This document shows, piece after piece, positions 43,852 to 53,790 of a DNA stretch of 64,000 bases. The translations under genes and the position numbers were made by a program. Source of the stretch: Micromonospora noduli (lineage in GTDB: Bacteria; Actinomycetota; Actinomycetes; Mycobacteriales; Micromonosporaceae); assembly GCF_003264365.1 (NCBI RefSeq), contig NZ_PYAK01000002.1, forward strand, positions 267,530-331,529, written 5' to 3'. The notes beneath the pieces are model-generated. The model did not search any database. It had not been told where the DNA came from and saw nothing but the letters and a program-made list of their open reading frames with translations. How positions within the stretch are numbered: the first letter of the stretch is position 1; each line of letters opens with the position of its first letter.

Positions 43852-44220
43852 TCAACGGTGGGGCCGTGCTACCTCATCGCCTTGCGGGTCGTAGATCGTC
43901 AGCCCATATCGCGCTGCAAGATCCACGACCAGCTCGATGGCGGGAGTGCTGCGCCGCCCAAAGCTCATGTTCATGCTGACGTGATCAGTACCAACGTCGA
44001 GCGGCATCGACATCCAGGGCGAGTCGTCGCGGTATGGCGGGAAGTCGGGGTAGCGGGCACGCAGACTCTCGTAGAAGCCCACAATGCGTTCGTCCAATTC
44101 GCCCTCGGGGTGCTGACCGCTTCTGCAGCGCTTCGCCATGGCGCGCACCGCGTCGTCGCTCGCCGCTGGGTCGATGGCCAGCACGTCGAGGTCGAAACTC
44201 ACCGGCACATGCTGCCGCAC
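43852..44220 (-). CDS. Small hypothetical protein (widespread actinobacterial type)
   Basis: A 122-residue soluble acidic protein. It shows SFDLDVLAIDPAASDDAVRAM near the start, EGELDERIVGFYESLRARYPDFPPYRDDSPWMSMPL in the middle and GLTIYDPQGDEV at the end. I recognise this layout as a common uncharacterised family of Streptomyces and Micromonospora, frequently found near toxin-immunity islands, but no name can be given. No adjacent toxin gene. Confidence 0.7.
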   Translation of the reverse strand: MRQHVPVSFDLDVLAIDPAASDDAVRAMAKRCRSGQHPEGELDERIVGFYESLRARYPDFPPYRDDSPWMSMPLDVGTDHVSMNMSFGRRSTPAIELVVDLAARYGLTIYDPQGDEVARPHR

Positions 44221-44445
44221 TCGTACTCAACAGTCGAACAGCACCTGAGCCCGGTTCCCTGCAAGGAACCCCCACGAGACCTAGGCCCAAACGACAAGCA
44301 TCTGCTGGGACAGATCCGTCAAGCATGTGGTGGGACTAGACACGACCGGCAGTTGGTGTCCGGTCTCAGGACGTGCGTGACAGATCGGTATCAACACCTG
44401 CCCGACAGTTCAACGAGGCGTCGTGCCGGCCGGCTACGAGGTTGT

Positions 44446-45075
44446 CTATTCCGGGACGACTCTTCCTAGTTCTGAGCGGAAGTCGCGTACCTCGCGCGGG
44501 TCCCCTTCCTCAACAACCACAGCCCCTGCCCTGCGGTTAGCCAAAGCCTTGTCTCCCGCCACCGCCGCTGCGAACGCTGCTGCTTGCAAGGGCGCGGTGC
44601 CCCCGGGATACACCTGCCGGAACGCCCCCCATGACCCCTGTTGGGCATGGACTTCGGCCGCCCACTGGCCGAAGGCGTGAAGGTCTGCGGCGTGACGCAG
44701 GAAGGCGACGCCGGGTCCGGCGACGTCATCTATCAGCTCTGCTGGCAATGGCTCCTCAGATGCGGGGCGCGGGTACTCGTTGAGTTGGCGGATCGGCTCA
44801 AGGTGAGTCCATAGCGCGTCGCGGCGGAACTCCACCAGTGGTTCCGGCAGGCCCACGATCCGAACGCTGAGGAACACCTGGATCCCCTTCATGGTGGGGT
44901 CGCCCCACCGAGGGGTGTAGAACCACATCTCGCGTAGGAGACCGTTGTCCGCCCGCGTGCAGCTGTTGCCGTGGCGCTCGAATTCGAGCGGCGCCAGGAC
45001 ATCGCGATGAAGGCGGTTCACAGCACGTCGGAGGCTCCAGCGACCGGACACCCATGAGATGTTAGGGCCAGCCAT
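44446..45075 (-). CDS. Hypothetical protein, possibly DUF4304-like
   Basis: A 209-residue soluble protein. The opening AVNRLHRDVLAPLEFERHGNSCTR and FYTPRWGDPTMKGIQVFLSVRI resemble the start of DUF4304-type domains (a helix, then LxPLGFxRxGxxF and strands); tentative. The C-terminus is Ala-rich and helical. It lies in the island next to the integrase remnant. Confidence 0.6.
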   Translation of the reverse strand: MAGPNISWVSGRWSLRRAVNRLHRDVLAPLEFERHGNSCTRADNGLLREMWFYTPRWGDPTMKGIQVFLSVRIVGLPEPLVEFRRDALWTHLEPIRQLNEYPRPASEEPLPAELIDDVAGPGVAFLRHAADLHAFGQWAAEVHAQQGSWGAFRQVYPGGTAPLQAAAFAAAVAGDKALANRRAGAVVVEEGDPREVRDFRSELGRVVPE

Positions 45076-45107
45076 CTCTAGCCGCGGCTGTCATCCAGGT
45101 CCCGAGA

Positions 45108-45981
45108 ATGACGAACGCCGGCCACCGAAGAGCCGCAAGTGCTGCGCGGTTGGCCGGTGCTGCCGGGACCTCCGCAGCTCGCACCGTCAAGGGAATCCGC
45201 GCCGTACTCCGCTCGGCGCTTTCTCAGGCTGAAGTGGAGGAACTGGTCGCAAAGAACGTCGCGGCCCTGGTGAAGCTCCGACCGATCCGCAATCGCAAGG
45301 GCAAATCGTGGAGCAGTGAGGAAGCTCGGGCTTTCCTGGAATGCCTCCGACGACGACGACTACCTGTACGCCGCCTATGTCCTGGTCCTCGTGCTCGGCT
45401 TATGCAAGGGAGATGTCCTCGGCCTCACCTGGGACCACATCAACCGGGACGGCTGGCAGAAGCCGTGCACCACCCACAGCGAGAATTTCTGCGAGCACGG
45501 CCGCGACAACCACGACATCAGCCTCGTCATCGACAAGCAGCTCCAGCGGGTACGTGGCCACCTACTGCATCGGGCCACCAAGACCGAAGAGTCCGACGCT
45601 CCCCTACCGCTACCAGCCATCTGCGTCGCCGCACTGCGGCACCGCTACCAACAACAGCAGGCCGCACGAGAGAAAGCCGGCGACGCCTGGCACGACACCG
45701 GCATGATCTTCACGACCCGCTACGGACTGCCGGTCGAACCCCGCAACTTCAACCGCTCCTACGACAGCCGCATCGCCCGCGCCGGCATCCGAAAGATCAC
45801 CGTTCACGACGCCCGACGCACCTGCGGTTCGCTGCTGGTCGACCTGGACGTGCACCCCCGGGTCGCGATGGCGATCCTGCGGCACGCGGACCTCTTGATC
45901 AGGATGGAGATCTACAGCCAGGTCTCGTCCAAGACGACCCGCGAAGCCCTGCGGAGGCTCGGCGAAAGCCTCGATCAATGA
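45108..45981 (+). pseudogene. Tyrosine integrase pseudogene beside tRNA-Pro
   Basis: The first frame gives the end of the core-binding domain (TVKGIRAVLRSALSQAEVEELVAKNVAALV). Near 45340 it must shift to a second frame that holds the catalytic domain (YLYAAYVLVLVLGLCKGDVLGLTW to HDARRTCGSLLVDLD, LRHADLLIRMEIYSQVSS). The box-I GLRKGE motif reads GLCKGD: the catalytic Arg is Cys. The N-terminal arm-binding domain is missing. Box-II His/Arg and the Tyr remain. Inactive. Its end is 76 bp from the tRNA-Pro 3' end, the classic integration spot. Confidence 0.82.
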
Positions 45982-46019
45982 GCCGTTGCTGTACTTCACT
46001 GCTGCACAAGATCAGAAAT

Positions 46020-46045
46020 GGCCATCCGGAAGATTCCGAATGGCC
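46020..46045 (-). terminator. tRNA-Pro terminator
   Basis: An 11-bp stem with one mismatch and a four-base loop (46020-46030 with 46035-46045). Read on the minus strand it follows the tRNA and precedes ATTTCTGATCTTGT. Confidence 0.65.
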
Positions 46046-46056
46046 TCTGACCTGCG

Positions 46057-46130
<74 letters not shown>

Positions 46131-46309
46131 CCCCCGCGTGGTTTCCCCGCGGCAGCCGGTACAGCTTAGCGCAGCAGCTCCGAGTCCTCCGCACAGGCCC
46201 CACCGGCGTCGCGACGCAACCGAACCACCCAGTGAGCAACCCCCGCCGACGACCATAAGGAGTCACCGCACACCCCCTAAAGCGTCCTAGGAGGGTGGCG
46301 TCGGATAGG

Positions 46310-46347
46310 GAAATGCCGGATGGGCAGAGGTGCCCATCCGGCATTTC
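46310..46347. terminator. Strong terminator hairpin after der
   Basis: A perfect 17-bp stem (46310-46326 with 46331-46347) with GAGG/CCTC tetraloop, 18 bases after the der stop on the minus strand. Confidence 0.85.
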
Positions 46348-46364
46348 GGCAGAACTTGACCGCG

Positions 46365-47771
46365 TCAGCCGTGCGCCTTGCCCCGGCCGCCGGGGCCGAG
46401 CTTCTTGCGCGGGCGGACCGAGATCTCGATCGGGCTGCCCTCGTACCCGAATTCCTCGCGGAGCTTGCGCTCGACGAAGCGCTGGTAGCCGGCGTCGAGC
46501 GGGCCGGTGGTGAAGAGCACGAACCGTGGCGGTGCCACACCGGCCTGCGTCGCGAACAGGATCCGCGGCGCCCGCCCTCCACGTACCGGGTGGGGGGTGG
46601 CCTGCACCAGCGCGGTCAGCCACTGGTTGAGGTGCGCGGTCGGCACGCGGGTTTCCCAGCTGGCCAGCGCCTTGTTCAGGGCCGGGGCCAGCTTGTCCAC
46701 GGCACGGCCGGTCATCGCCGACAGGTTCAGCCGGATCGCCCAGGGGATGCGGCGCAACTCCCGGTCGATCTCCTTGTCCAGGTAGTACCGGCGGTCGGCG
46801 TCGACCAGGTCCCACTTGTTGAACGCGATGACCAGCGCCCGGCCCGACTCGGTCACCATCGACAGGATCCGCTGGTCCTGCTCGCTGATCGGTTCGCTGG
46901 AGTCCAGCAGCACCACTGCCACCTCGGCGGCCTCGATCGCGCCGGCGGTACGCAGGCTGGCGTAGTACTCGGTGCCGCTGGCCTTGCCGACCCGCTTGCG
47001 CAGCCCGGCCGTGTCGACCAGTTGCCAGGTCTGACCGCCGATCTCGACCAGGCTGTCCACCGGGTCCACAGTGGTGCCCGCCACCGAGTCGACGACCGCC
47101 CGCTCCTCGCCGGAGAACCGGTTGAGCAGGCTCGACTTGCCGACGTTCGGCCGCCCGACCAGCGCCACCCGGCGCGGTCCGCGCGGGCGGTTCTCGACGA
47201 TCGCCGGTGCCTCCGGCAGCGCGGCGAGGATGGCGTCCAGCAGGTCGCCGGAGCCGCGTCCGTGCAGCGCGGACACCGGGAACGGCTCACCGAGGCCGAG
47301 TGACCACAGCGAGGTGGCCTCCATCTCGATGGAGTTGTTGTCGGCCTTGTTGGCCACCAGGATCACTGGCTTGGCGCTGCGCCGCAGCATCTTCACGGCG
47401 GCCTCGTCCACGTCGGTGGAGCCCACCATCGCGTCGACCACGAACAGCACCACGTCGGCGGTGACGACCGCCGTCTCGGCCTGCGCCGCGATGGCCGCGG
47501 CCCGGTCCTTCGCGTCCGGTTCCCAACCACCGGTGTCCACCACTGTGAACGCCCGGCCGTTCCACTGCGCGTCGTACGGGACCCGGTCGCGGGTCACGCC
47601 AGGGACGTCCTCGACGACCGCCTGCCGGCGGCCGATGATCCGGTTGACCAGCGTCGACTTGCCCACGTTGGGGCGGCCGACCACGGCCACCACCGGCTGC
47701 GGGCCGGTCGGTTCCTCAACGGCGACGTCGGGCTCACGCAGCTCGACCCAGCCACCACCATCGCTACTCAT
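46365..47771 (-). CDS. der: Ribosome-assembly GTPase Der (EngA)
   Basis: A 468-residue GTPase with two tandem G domains, needed for 50S subunit maturation. First domain: GRPNVGKST at about residue 32, DTGGWE, NKAD. Second domain: GRPNVGKSS at about 205, [14 protein letters not shown]-terminal KH-like domain ends [11 protein letters not shown]. The N-terminal ~25 residues are a short acidic extension. Its start overlaps the stop of cmk. Last protein gene of the housekeeping run; a strong terminator follows. Confidence 0.97.
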   Translation of the reverse strand: MSSDGGGWVELREPDVAVEEPTGPQPVVAVVGRPNVGKSTLVNRIIGRRQAVVEDVPGVTRDRVPYDAQWNGRAFTVVDTGGWEPDAKDRAAAIAAQAETAVVTADVVLFVVDAMVGSTDVDEAAVKMLRRSAKPVILVANKADNNSIEMEATSLWSLGLGEPFPVSALHGRGSGDLLDAILAALPEAPAIVENRPRGPRRVALVGRPNVGKSSLLNRFSGEERAVVDSVAGTTVDPVDSLVEIGGQTWQLVDTAGLRKRVGKASGTEYYASLRTAGAIEAAEVAVVLLDSSEPISEQDQRILSMVTESGRALVIAFNKWDLVDADRRYYLDKEIDRELRRIPWAIRLNLSAMTGRAVDKLAPALNKALASWETRVPTAHLNQWLTALVQATPHPVRGGRAPRILFATQAGVAPPRFVLFTTGPLDAGYQRFVERKLREEFGYEGSPIEISVRPRKKLGPGGRGKAHG

Positions 47772-48448
47772 GCCACACCTCGCTCGGTGAGCAGGTCGCG
47801 CATCCGCGCCACGACCTCGTCGATGCCCAGCTCGGTGGTGTCCAGCACCACCGCGTCGGGCGCCTGGGCCAACGGGTTGACCTTGCGGGTCGAGTCGAGG
47901 CGGTCCCGCCGGGCCAGGTCGGCGGCCGTGGCCGCCACGTCGGCGGCGTCCTCGGCGCTGCGCCGGGCGGCACGGGCCGCCTCGGAGGCGGTCAGGAAGA
48001 CCTTCAGGTCGGCGTCCGGCGCCACGACCGAGCCGATGTCGCGACCCTCGACCACCATCCGACCAGCGTTGGCGATCATCTCGCGCTGCCGGGCGACGAG
48101 CAGCTCACGGACAGCCGGCACGGCGGCGACGGCGGAAACCGCGCCGGTCACCTCGGTGCCACGGATGTCGGCGTCCACGCCGACCCCGTCGATGGTCACG
48201 GCGTACCCCTGCGGGTGGGTGCCGATGCGCAGGTTGACCTCGCCGGCGACCTTGGCCACCGACGCGGTGTCGGTGAGATCCACGCCGGAGCGCAGCACGG
48301 CCCACGTGATCGCCCGGTACATCGCCCCGGTGTCCAGGTAGCGCGCACCGATGCTCGCGGCGAGCCGCCGCGACACGGTGGACTTACCCGATCCGGACGG
48401 CCCGTCCACAGCGACCACACATCGCCCGGTCCGTACGTTTTCCTCCAC
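47768..48448 (-). CDS. cmk: Cytidylate kinase
   Basis: A 226-residue CMP/dCMP kinase. P-loop [10 protein letters not shown] at residues 15-24, [15 protein letters not shown] (nucleoside site), [23 protein letters not shown] and the LID Arg region [26 protein letters not shown], ending with the usual [14 protein letters not shown]. Four-base overlap with der (ATGA). Completes the standard rluB-cmk-der order. Confidence 0.97.
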   Translation of the reverse strand: MEENVRTGRCVVAVDGPSGSGKSTVSRRLAASIGARYLDTGAMYRAITWAVLRSGVDLTDTASVAKVAGEVNLRIGTHPQGYAVTIDGVGVDADIRGTEVTGAVSAVAAVPAVRELLVARQREMIANAGRMVVEGRDIGSVVAPDADLKVFLTASEAARAARRSAEDAADVAATAADLARRDRLDSTRKVNPLAQAPDAVVLDTTELGIDEVVARMRDLLTERGVA

Positions 48449-48646
48449 CGTGTCCTCCTCAGCCCGTACCTCACGGATCGCCCGGTGATCTGGCGCCGCA
48501 AGCGGTTGTCAATCGTCATCAATCATGCCCGGGTGCGCTAACGAACCCGCGCGCGACGCCGCCGGAGGCGACCCACGCCACCACCCGGGCGGCCGCGTCC
48601 CGGCCATCGGTGGAGCCTACCGGCTGCCGTACCCCGAACTCGGGGG

Positions 48647-49417
48647 TCAGTCACCCACCACGTTGAACAGGGCGGCGACCTCGGCGTTGGTCAACCGCCG
48701 GATACGCCCGGTCCGCAGGTCACCGAGCCGGATCGGCCCGATCGAGGTACGCACCAGCCGGGTGACCGGGTGACCGACCTCATCCATCAGCCGCCGGACG
48801 ATGTGCTTGCGGCCCTCGTGCAGGCTCAGCTCCACCTGGGCGGATTTGCCGAGAGTGTCCACCACCTTGAACGAGTCGACCTTGACCGGCCCGTCCTCCA
48901 GCTCGACGCCGGCCAGCAGCCGCTTGCTCAGGTTGCGCGGGATCGGCCCGACCACCTCGGCGAGGTAGGTCTTCAGCACCTGGTACGAGGGGTGCATGAG
49001 CTTGTGCGCGAGGGTGCCGTCGTTGGTGAGCAGCAGCAGGCCCTCGCTGTCCGCGTCCAGCCGCCCGACGTGGTAGACCCGCTGCTCCAGCCGGGCGCCG
49101 ATGAAGTCGGCCAGCTCGTTGCGTCCCTTTTCGTCCGCCATGGTGGTAACCACCCCACGCGGCTTGTTCATCGCCACGTAGACCAGGCGAATGTCGACCT
49201 GGAGGCGCTCCCCGTCCACGTGGATCACGGAGGTTGCCGGGTCGACCTTGTCGCCGAGCTTGGCGACCCGCCCGTCCACCGTGACCCGGCGGCGGAAGAT
49301 CAGGTCTTCGCAGGCACGCCGGGAACCCACGCCGGCGGCGGCGAGCACCTTCTGCAGGCGCTCAGCCCCCTCGTAGACGGGCGCGTCGGGTTTCGGGGAA
49401 CGGTTATCGGGTCGCAT
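48647..49417 (-). CDS. rluB: rRNA pseudouridine synthase (RluB/RsuA family)
   Basis: A 256-residue enzyme. N-terminal S4 RNA-binding domain (ERLQKVLAAAGVGSRRACEDLI). Catalytic motif GRLDADSEGLLLLTNDG with the nucleophile Asp. C-terminal HEGRKHIVRRLMDEVGHPVTRLVR. In actinobacteria this gene follows scpB and modifies 23S rRNA, hence the RluB name over RsuA. ATG 49417 overlaps scpB by 14 bases in another frame. Confidence 0.93.
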   Translation of the reverse strand: MRPDNRSPKPDAPVYEGAERLQKVLAAAGVGSRRACEDLIFRRRVTVDGRVAKLGDKVDPATSVIHVDGERLQVDIRLVYVAMNKPRGVVTTMADEKGRNELADFIGARLEQRVYHVGRLDADSEGLLLLTNDGTLAHKLMHPSYQVLKTYLAEVVGPIPRNLSKRLLAGVELEDGPVKVDSFKVVDTLGKSAQVELSLHEGRKHIVRRLMDEVGHPVTRLVRTSIGPIRLGDLRTGRIRRLTNAEVAALFNVVGD

Positions 49418-50537
49418 CAGCAAGCTCTTCTACGTCGTCGGGCAGGAAGGGTGCGAGGGGCGGCAGCTCGTCGACGGTGTTCAGCCCGAGCTTCTCCAGG
49501 AACAACGTGGTGGTCCGGTAGAGGAACGCCCCGCTGTCCGTTTCGGTGCCGCACTCCTCGATGAGGCCGCGGGTGACCAGCGTACGGATGACCCCGTCGC
49601 AGTTCACACCCCGGATGGCTGAGATTCGTGAACGGGTCACCGGCTGCTTGTAGGCGACCACGGCGAGCGTCTCCAGCGCCGCCTGGGTCAGCCGCACGGA
49701 CTGCCCGTCCAACACGAACCGCTCAACGTACGTAGCGTATTCCGGGCGGGTGTACAGCCGCCACCCGCCGGCCGCCCGGCGCAGCTCGAACCCGTGCCCG
49801 GCTGCTGTGTAACCGGCGGCGATCTCGTCGAGCATCGGCCCGACCCGTTCGGCGGGCTGCTCCAGCACCTGGGCCAGCACCAGCTCGCTGACCGGCTCGT
49901 CGACGACCAGCAGGATCGCCTCCAACGCGCCGCGCAGCTCGGCGTCGGACAGCGCGGGCGCGGGCTCCGGCGCGACAGTCGCCCGCCGCCGCCCCGCCAG
50001 CTGCCGCCGGGGTACGTCCCCAGCCCCACCCGACTCCCCCGCCGTGGCCTGCGTCACGGCACCGAGGTCCGGCCCCGCCGAGCCCACGTCGTTCCGGGGC
50101 GCCTCAACGGGATCTGGCTCACCCGGACCCGCCTCGTCCGAAGCCACCTCAAGGGGATCGGGCCCACCCGGGCCGACCTCGACATGGCCTGGCCCACCCG
50201 AGGCCGCCTCGACAGGGGCTGGCCCACCCGGGTCCACGTCGACCGGGCTCGGCCCATCCGGGTCAACCTGCTCAGAGCCCGACGCGACCACGTCCGGCTC
50301 GGCGGAGTCGGCGGCAGCGTCGGGTTCCGGTCGGCGCGCCGCCGCTTCGGGCGACGCCTCGGCCAACGCGGCCCGATCGGTGGTCGGCTCGGCCAGCTCT
50401 TCGGTGTCCGGTGGTGCCGCTGAGTCGTCCGGCGGCGCGGAGGTGTCGGCGGCGGCGGGCGGGCGGGGTCGGTCCCACGGAGGAACCCAGGCGGCGGCCT
50501 GGTCGGCCAGCGAGTCCCGACGTTGCTCGTCACTCAT
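49404..50537 (-). CDS. scpB: Condensin kleisin-associated subunit ScpB with long disordered N-terminus
   Basis: A 377-residue protein; the conserved ScpB winged-helix pair occupies only residues ~195-377 (LRGALEAILLVVDEPVSELVLAQVL, TQAALETLAVVAYKQPVTRSRI, FLYRTTTLFLEKLGL). The first ~190 residues are Pro/Gly/Glu/Asp-rich low complexity with degenerate GGPDP/VEV-type units, about doubling the usual length. ATG 50537 overlaps the scpA stop. Works with ScpA and Smc in chromosome compaction. Confidence 0.93.
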   Translation of the reverse strand: MSDEQRRDSLADQAAAWVPPWDRPRPPAAADTSAPPDDSAAPPDTEELAEPTTDRAALAEASPEAAARRPEPDAAADSAEPDVVASGSEQVDPDGPSPVDVDPGGPAPVEAASGGPGHVEVGPGGPDPLEVASDEAGPGEPDPVEAPRNDVGSAGPDLGAVTQATAGESGGAGDVPRRQLAGRRRATVAPEPAPALSDAELRGALEAILLVVDEPVSELVLAQVLEQPAERVGPMLDEIAAGYTAAGHGFELRRAAGGWRLYTRPEYATYVERFVLDGQSVRLTQAALETLAVVAYKQPVTRSRISAIRGVNCDGVIRTLVTRGLIEECGTETDSGAFLYRTTTLFLEKLGLNTVDELPPLAPFLPDDVEELADATR

Positions 50538-51660
50538 CCCGCGCACCCTCCGTCGTTCCCGTCCCGTCCGGCCCGCCGGCCTCCCCCGTCGGCACAGGGT
50601 CAGCCCCCGCCGGCTCAAGCCCATTCCCCGCCAGCTCAGGCCCAGCCAGCTCAGGCCCAGCCAGCTCAGGCCCAGCCAGCTCAGGCCCAGCCAGCTCAGG
50701 CCCAGCCCCCGCAGGTTCTGCCCCCGCCGGCTCAAGCTCAGCTCCCACCGGCTCAGGACCAGGCCCCGCCGGTTCAAGCTCAGGCGACTCCGGGTCGGCC
50801 GGGGTGCCGGCGTACTCGTCGACGTGCAGCTCGGTGTCGCCGTCGGTCGGGCCGGTCCAGCGCACTGTCAGCTCCTCCAGGGCCTGCTCCTGCACGAACG
50901 ACACCAGGCCCTCCCGGTACAGCTCCAGCAGCGCGAGGAACCGGGCCACCACCTCCAGGGTGGCCTCGCAGTCCGCGCAGAGCAGCGAGAACGTGGCGGT
51001 GCCGGCCCGGCGCAGCCGGGCCGCGAGGATCGCCGCGTGCTCCCGGACACTGACCCGGACCATGTGCACGTGGGCGATGGAGACCTCCGGCACCGGCTTC
51101 GGGGTCATCGCCTTCACGGCCAGCTTCAGCAGCCGCTGGGGGCCGATGCCGAGCACCAGGTCGGGCAGCGCCTCGGCGTAGCGGGGCTCCAGGCTGACGG
51201 CACGCGGATAGCGTCGGCCGCCGACGGCCTCCAGCTCGGCGATGTGCGCCGCCGCCTCCTTGTACGCCTTGTACTGCAACAGCCTGGCGAAGAGCAGGTC
51301 CCGGGCCTCCAGCAGGGCGAGGTCGGCCTCGTCCTCCACCTCGGCGGCGGGCAGCAGCCGGGCCGCCTTCAGGTCGAGCAGCGTCGCGGCGATCAGCAGG
51401 AACTCGCTGGCCTCGTCCAGGTCCCAGTTGTCGCCCATCGCCCTGATGTAGGCGATGAACTCGTCGGTGACCGTGTGCAGGGCCACCTCGGTGACGTCGA
51501 GTTTGTGCTTGCCGATCAGTTGCAGCAGCAGGTCGAACGGGCCGGTGAAGTTGGCCAGCCGAACCGTGAACCCGGCGGGCTGCACACCGTCGACCACGGC
51601 CGCAGCAGCGGTCTCGGGTGGGTCGAGGGGTGGCGCGGTCACCGGACGACCGTAGTCCAC
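50530..51660 (-). CDS. scpA: Condensin kleisin subunit ScpA with C-terminal pentapeptide repeats
   Basis: A 376-residue kleisin linking Smc heads. The conserved core is the first ~270 residues (FTVRLANFTGPFDLLLQLIGKHKLDVTEVALHTV; EFLLIAATLLDLKAARLLP). The last ~100 residues are Glu/Pro/Gly/Ala-rich with five exact ELAGP units encoded by a 15-bp tandem repeat. GTG start, 23 bp downstream of the ParA-type gene. The core is orthodox; the tail is lineage-specific. Confidence 0.94.
   Translation of the reverse strand: MDYGRPVTAPPLDPPETAAAAVVDGVQPAGFTVRLANFTGPFDLLLQLIGKHKLDVTEVALHTVTDEFIAYIRAMGDNWDLDEASEFLLIAATLLDLKAARLLPAAEVEDEADLALLEARDLLFARLLQYKAYKEAAAHIAELEAVGGRRYPRAVSLEPRYAEALPDLVLGIGPQRLLKLAVKAMTPKPVPEVSIAHVHMVRVSVREHAAILAARLRRAGTATFSLLCADCEATLEVVARFLALLELYREGLVSFVQEQALEELTVRWTGPTDGDTELHVDEYAGTPADPESPELEPAGPGPEPVGAELEPAGAEPAGAGPELAGPELAGPELAGPELAGPELAGNGLEPAGADPVPTGEAGGPDGTGTTEGARDE
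50631..50705. repeat. 15-bp tandem repeat, five exact copies (VNTR-like)
   Basis: CCAGCTCAGGCCCAG repeated exactly five times in frame within scpA, with degenerate relatives on both sides up to about 50790. Encodes ELAGP units on the minus strand. Confidence 0.95.
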
Positions 51661-51683
51661 GAGGCGGGCACCGGGCGTTCCGG

Positions 51684-52607
51684 CTACCGCTCCGACTGGG
51701 CGGCGATCACCTCGCGGGCCAGCTGACGGTAGTTACGTGCCCCGGAGGAGGCCGGGTCCATCGTCGTGATGGGGGCACCGGCCACGGTGGACTCGGGGAA
51801 CTTCACCGTCTTGGTGATGACCGTCTGGTAGACCTTGTCGCCGAACGCCTCCACCACCCGCTGGAGGACCTGGCGGCAGTGCGTGGTGCGGCTGTCGTAC
51901 ATGGTGGCGAGGATGCCTTCGAGTTCCAGGTCGAAGTTGAGTCGCTCGCGCACCTTGTCGATGGTGTCCAGCAGCAGTGCCACACCGCGCAGGCTGAAGA
52001 ACTCGCATTCGAGGGGGATGAGCACGCCGTGGGCGACGGTCAGCGCGTTGATCGCCAGCAGGCCGAGTGACGGCTGGCAGTCGATCAGGATGTAGTCGTA
52101 CTCCTTGCGGACGGTGCGCAGGACCCGGGCCAGGGCCATCTCCCGGGCGACCTCGTTGACGAGCTGGATCTCGGCGGCGGAGAGGTCGATGTTGGCCGGC
52201 AGCAGGTGCAGGCCCGCGACGTCGGTCTTGATGACGACGTCCTCGGCGATGATGTCGTCCTGCATGAGCAGGTTGTAGATGGACAGGTCGAGGTTGTGCG
52301 GGTTGACGCCCAGGCCCACCGAGAGCGCGCCCTGCGGGTCGAAGTCGACGAGCAGCACCTTGCGGCCGTACTCGGCGAGGGCGGCGCCCAGGTTGATGGT
52401 GGTCGTGGTCTTGCCGACGCCACCCTTCTGGTTGGCCATCGCGATGATGCGCGCGGGGCCGTGCCGGTCGGTGGGCATCGGCTCGGGAATGGGCTTGCGC
52501 ATCGTGTAGGCAGCCGGGTCCGCAGGACCCAGGTCCGCGCCGAGCGTCGCCTGCTGCTCGCGGAGCTCCGACGTCCAGGTCTCGGCACGGTCACCGTTGC
52601 CAGCCAT
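51684..52607 (-). CDS. ParA/Soj-family ATPase (scpAB-associated)
   Basis: A 307-residue deviant-Walker ATPase. Walker A' MANQKGGVGKTTTTINLGAAL, Walker A' partner DFDPQGALSVGLGV, Walker B YDYILIDCQPSLGL. The N-terminal ~50 residues are a polar extension. This copy sits beside xerD and scpAB rather than beside parB at the origin, the usual second ParA-like gene of actinobacteria. It may assist condensin loading or plasmid-like partition; no ParB partner or parS is seen here. Confidence 0.92.
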   Translation of the reverse strand: MAGNGDRAETWTSELREQQATLGADLGPADPAAYTMRKPIPEPMPTDRHGPARIIAMANQKGGVGKTTTTINLGAALAEYGRKVLLVDFDPQGALSVGLGVNPHNLDLSIYNLLMQDDIIAEDVVIKTDVAGLHLLPANIDLSAAEIQLVNEVAREMALARVLRTVRKEYDYILIDCQPSLGLLAINALTVAHGVLIPLECEFFSLRGVALLLDTIDKVRERLNFDLELEGILATMYDSRTTHCRQVLQRVVEAFGDKVYQTVITKTVKFPESTVAGAPITTMDPASSGARNYRQLAREVIAAQSER

Positions 52608-52786
52608 GTGCTCGTTGCCCCCTCCCGACGACCCACCCGGCGTCGGAGCCGTCCGACGTCCTTCGCGGCGCCGCTGCGCACCCCGGTCGTGTCGCTCCAG
52701 GAGGTCCGCGCCGATGCCGACTGTACGCCACCGACCAGCAGGGGGTTCGGCACCGGCCCGGCGTGTCGGCGTCGACAGCGACCGGT

Positions 52787-53752
52787 TCAGCCCTGGGCGC
52801 GCGGATGCGCGGTGGCGTACACCTCGCGCAACCGCTCCACGGTGACCAACGTGTAGACCTGGGTGGTGGTCACCGACGCGTGGCCGAGCAGCTCCTGGAC
52901 CACCCGGACGTCGGCGCCGCCGTCGAGCAGATGGGTGGCGTAGGAGTGGCGCAGGGTGTGCGGGGAGACCGCGGCCGGCCCGTCGACGGGCAGCCCGGCC
53001 CGGTCGGCGGCGCGACGCAGGATGCCCCAGGCGCCCTGGCGGGACAACGCGCCGCCGCGGGCGTTGAGGAACACCGCAGGGGTGCCCCGGCCGGCGGCGG
53101 CCAACCCGGGGCGGGCCCGGACCAGGTAGGCGCGCACGGCGTCGACGGCGTACCCGCCGATGGGCACCAGCCGCACCCGGCCGCCCTTGCCGCGCAGCAG
53201 CACCGTGCCGTCGTCGGTGTCGAGGTCGTCCACGGCGGCGCCGACCGCTTCGGAGATGCGCGCGCCGGTGCCGTACAGGAACTCCAGCAGCGCCCGGTCG
53301 CGCAGCGCGAGGGGCGCGTCGTCGCCGGTCGCGGTGATCGGGCCGGCGGTCTCCAGCAGCCGGATCACGTCGTCGACAGGTAGCGCCCGGGGCAGCCGCC
53401 GGGGCGGCGTGGGCGGGCGGACGTCGCGGCTCGGATCGGCGCCGGCCAGGCCCTCGCGCAGCGCGAAGCGGTGCAGGCCCCGTACCGCGCTGGCCGCGCG
53501 GGCGGCGGAGGAGACGGCGAGGGGCGGGTGCGCGTCGTCGCCGGCGCGCAGCCGCGCCAGGTGCGACTCGACGAGGCCGGCGCCGACCGACGCGAGGTCG
53601 GTGACGCCGGCATCGGCCAGGGTGGCGAGATAACGGTCCAGATCCCGACGGTACGAGGCGAGCGTGTTCGCGGAGAGGCCACGTTCGACGGTCAGGTGGT
53701 CGAGGTAACCGCGAACGGCACGGCGCAGCGCCGGCGTGGGCGATGTGCCCAC
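52787..53752 (-). CDS. xerD: Tyrosine recombinase XerD
   Basis: A 321-residue dimer-resolution recombinase. The N-terminal SAM-like domain is [30 protein letters not shown]. The catalytic set is [10 protein letters not shown] (Arg), [12 protein letters not shown] (His, Arg), [14 protein letters not shown] (His, Tyr), all intact. GTG 53752 is the first start that precedes the folded domain; a long upstream frame overlapping ald is rejected. Confidence 0.93.
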   Translation of the reverse strand: MGTSPTPALRRAVRGYLDHLTVERGLSANTLASYRRDLDRYLATLADAGVTDLASVGAGLVESHLARLRAGDDAHPPLAVSSAARAASAVRGLHRFALREGLAGADPSRDVRPPTPPRRLPRALPVDDVIRLLETAGPITATGDDAPLALRDRALLEFLYGTGARISEAVGAAVDDLDTDDGTVLLRGKGGRVRLVPIGGYAVDAVRAYLVRARPGLAAAGRGTPAVFLNARGGALSRQGAWGILRRAADRAGLPVDGPAAVSPHTLRHSYATHLLDGGADVRVVQELLGHASVTTTQVYTLVTVERLREVYATAHPRAQG

Positions 53753-53790
53753 GCCGGCGGAGTCCGTGCCGCCGGTCAGCCCGCCACCGT

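Noticed and set aside
46131..46309. Possible second RNA gene or att duplicate beside tRNA-Pro
   Set aside because: No cloverleaf and no copy of the tRNA 3' end; only the der terminator at its edge.
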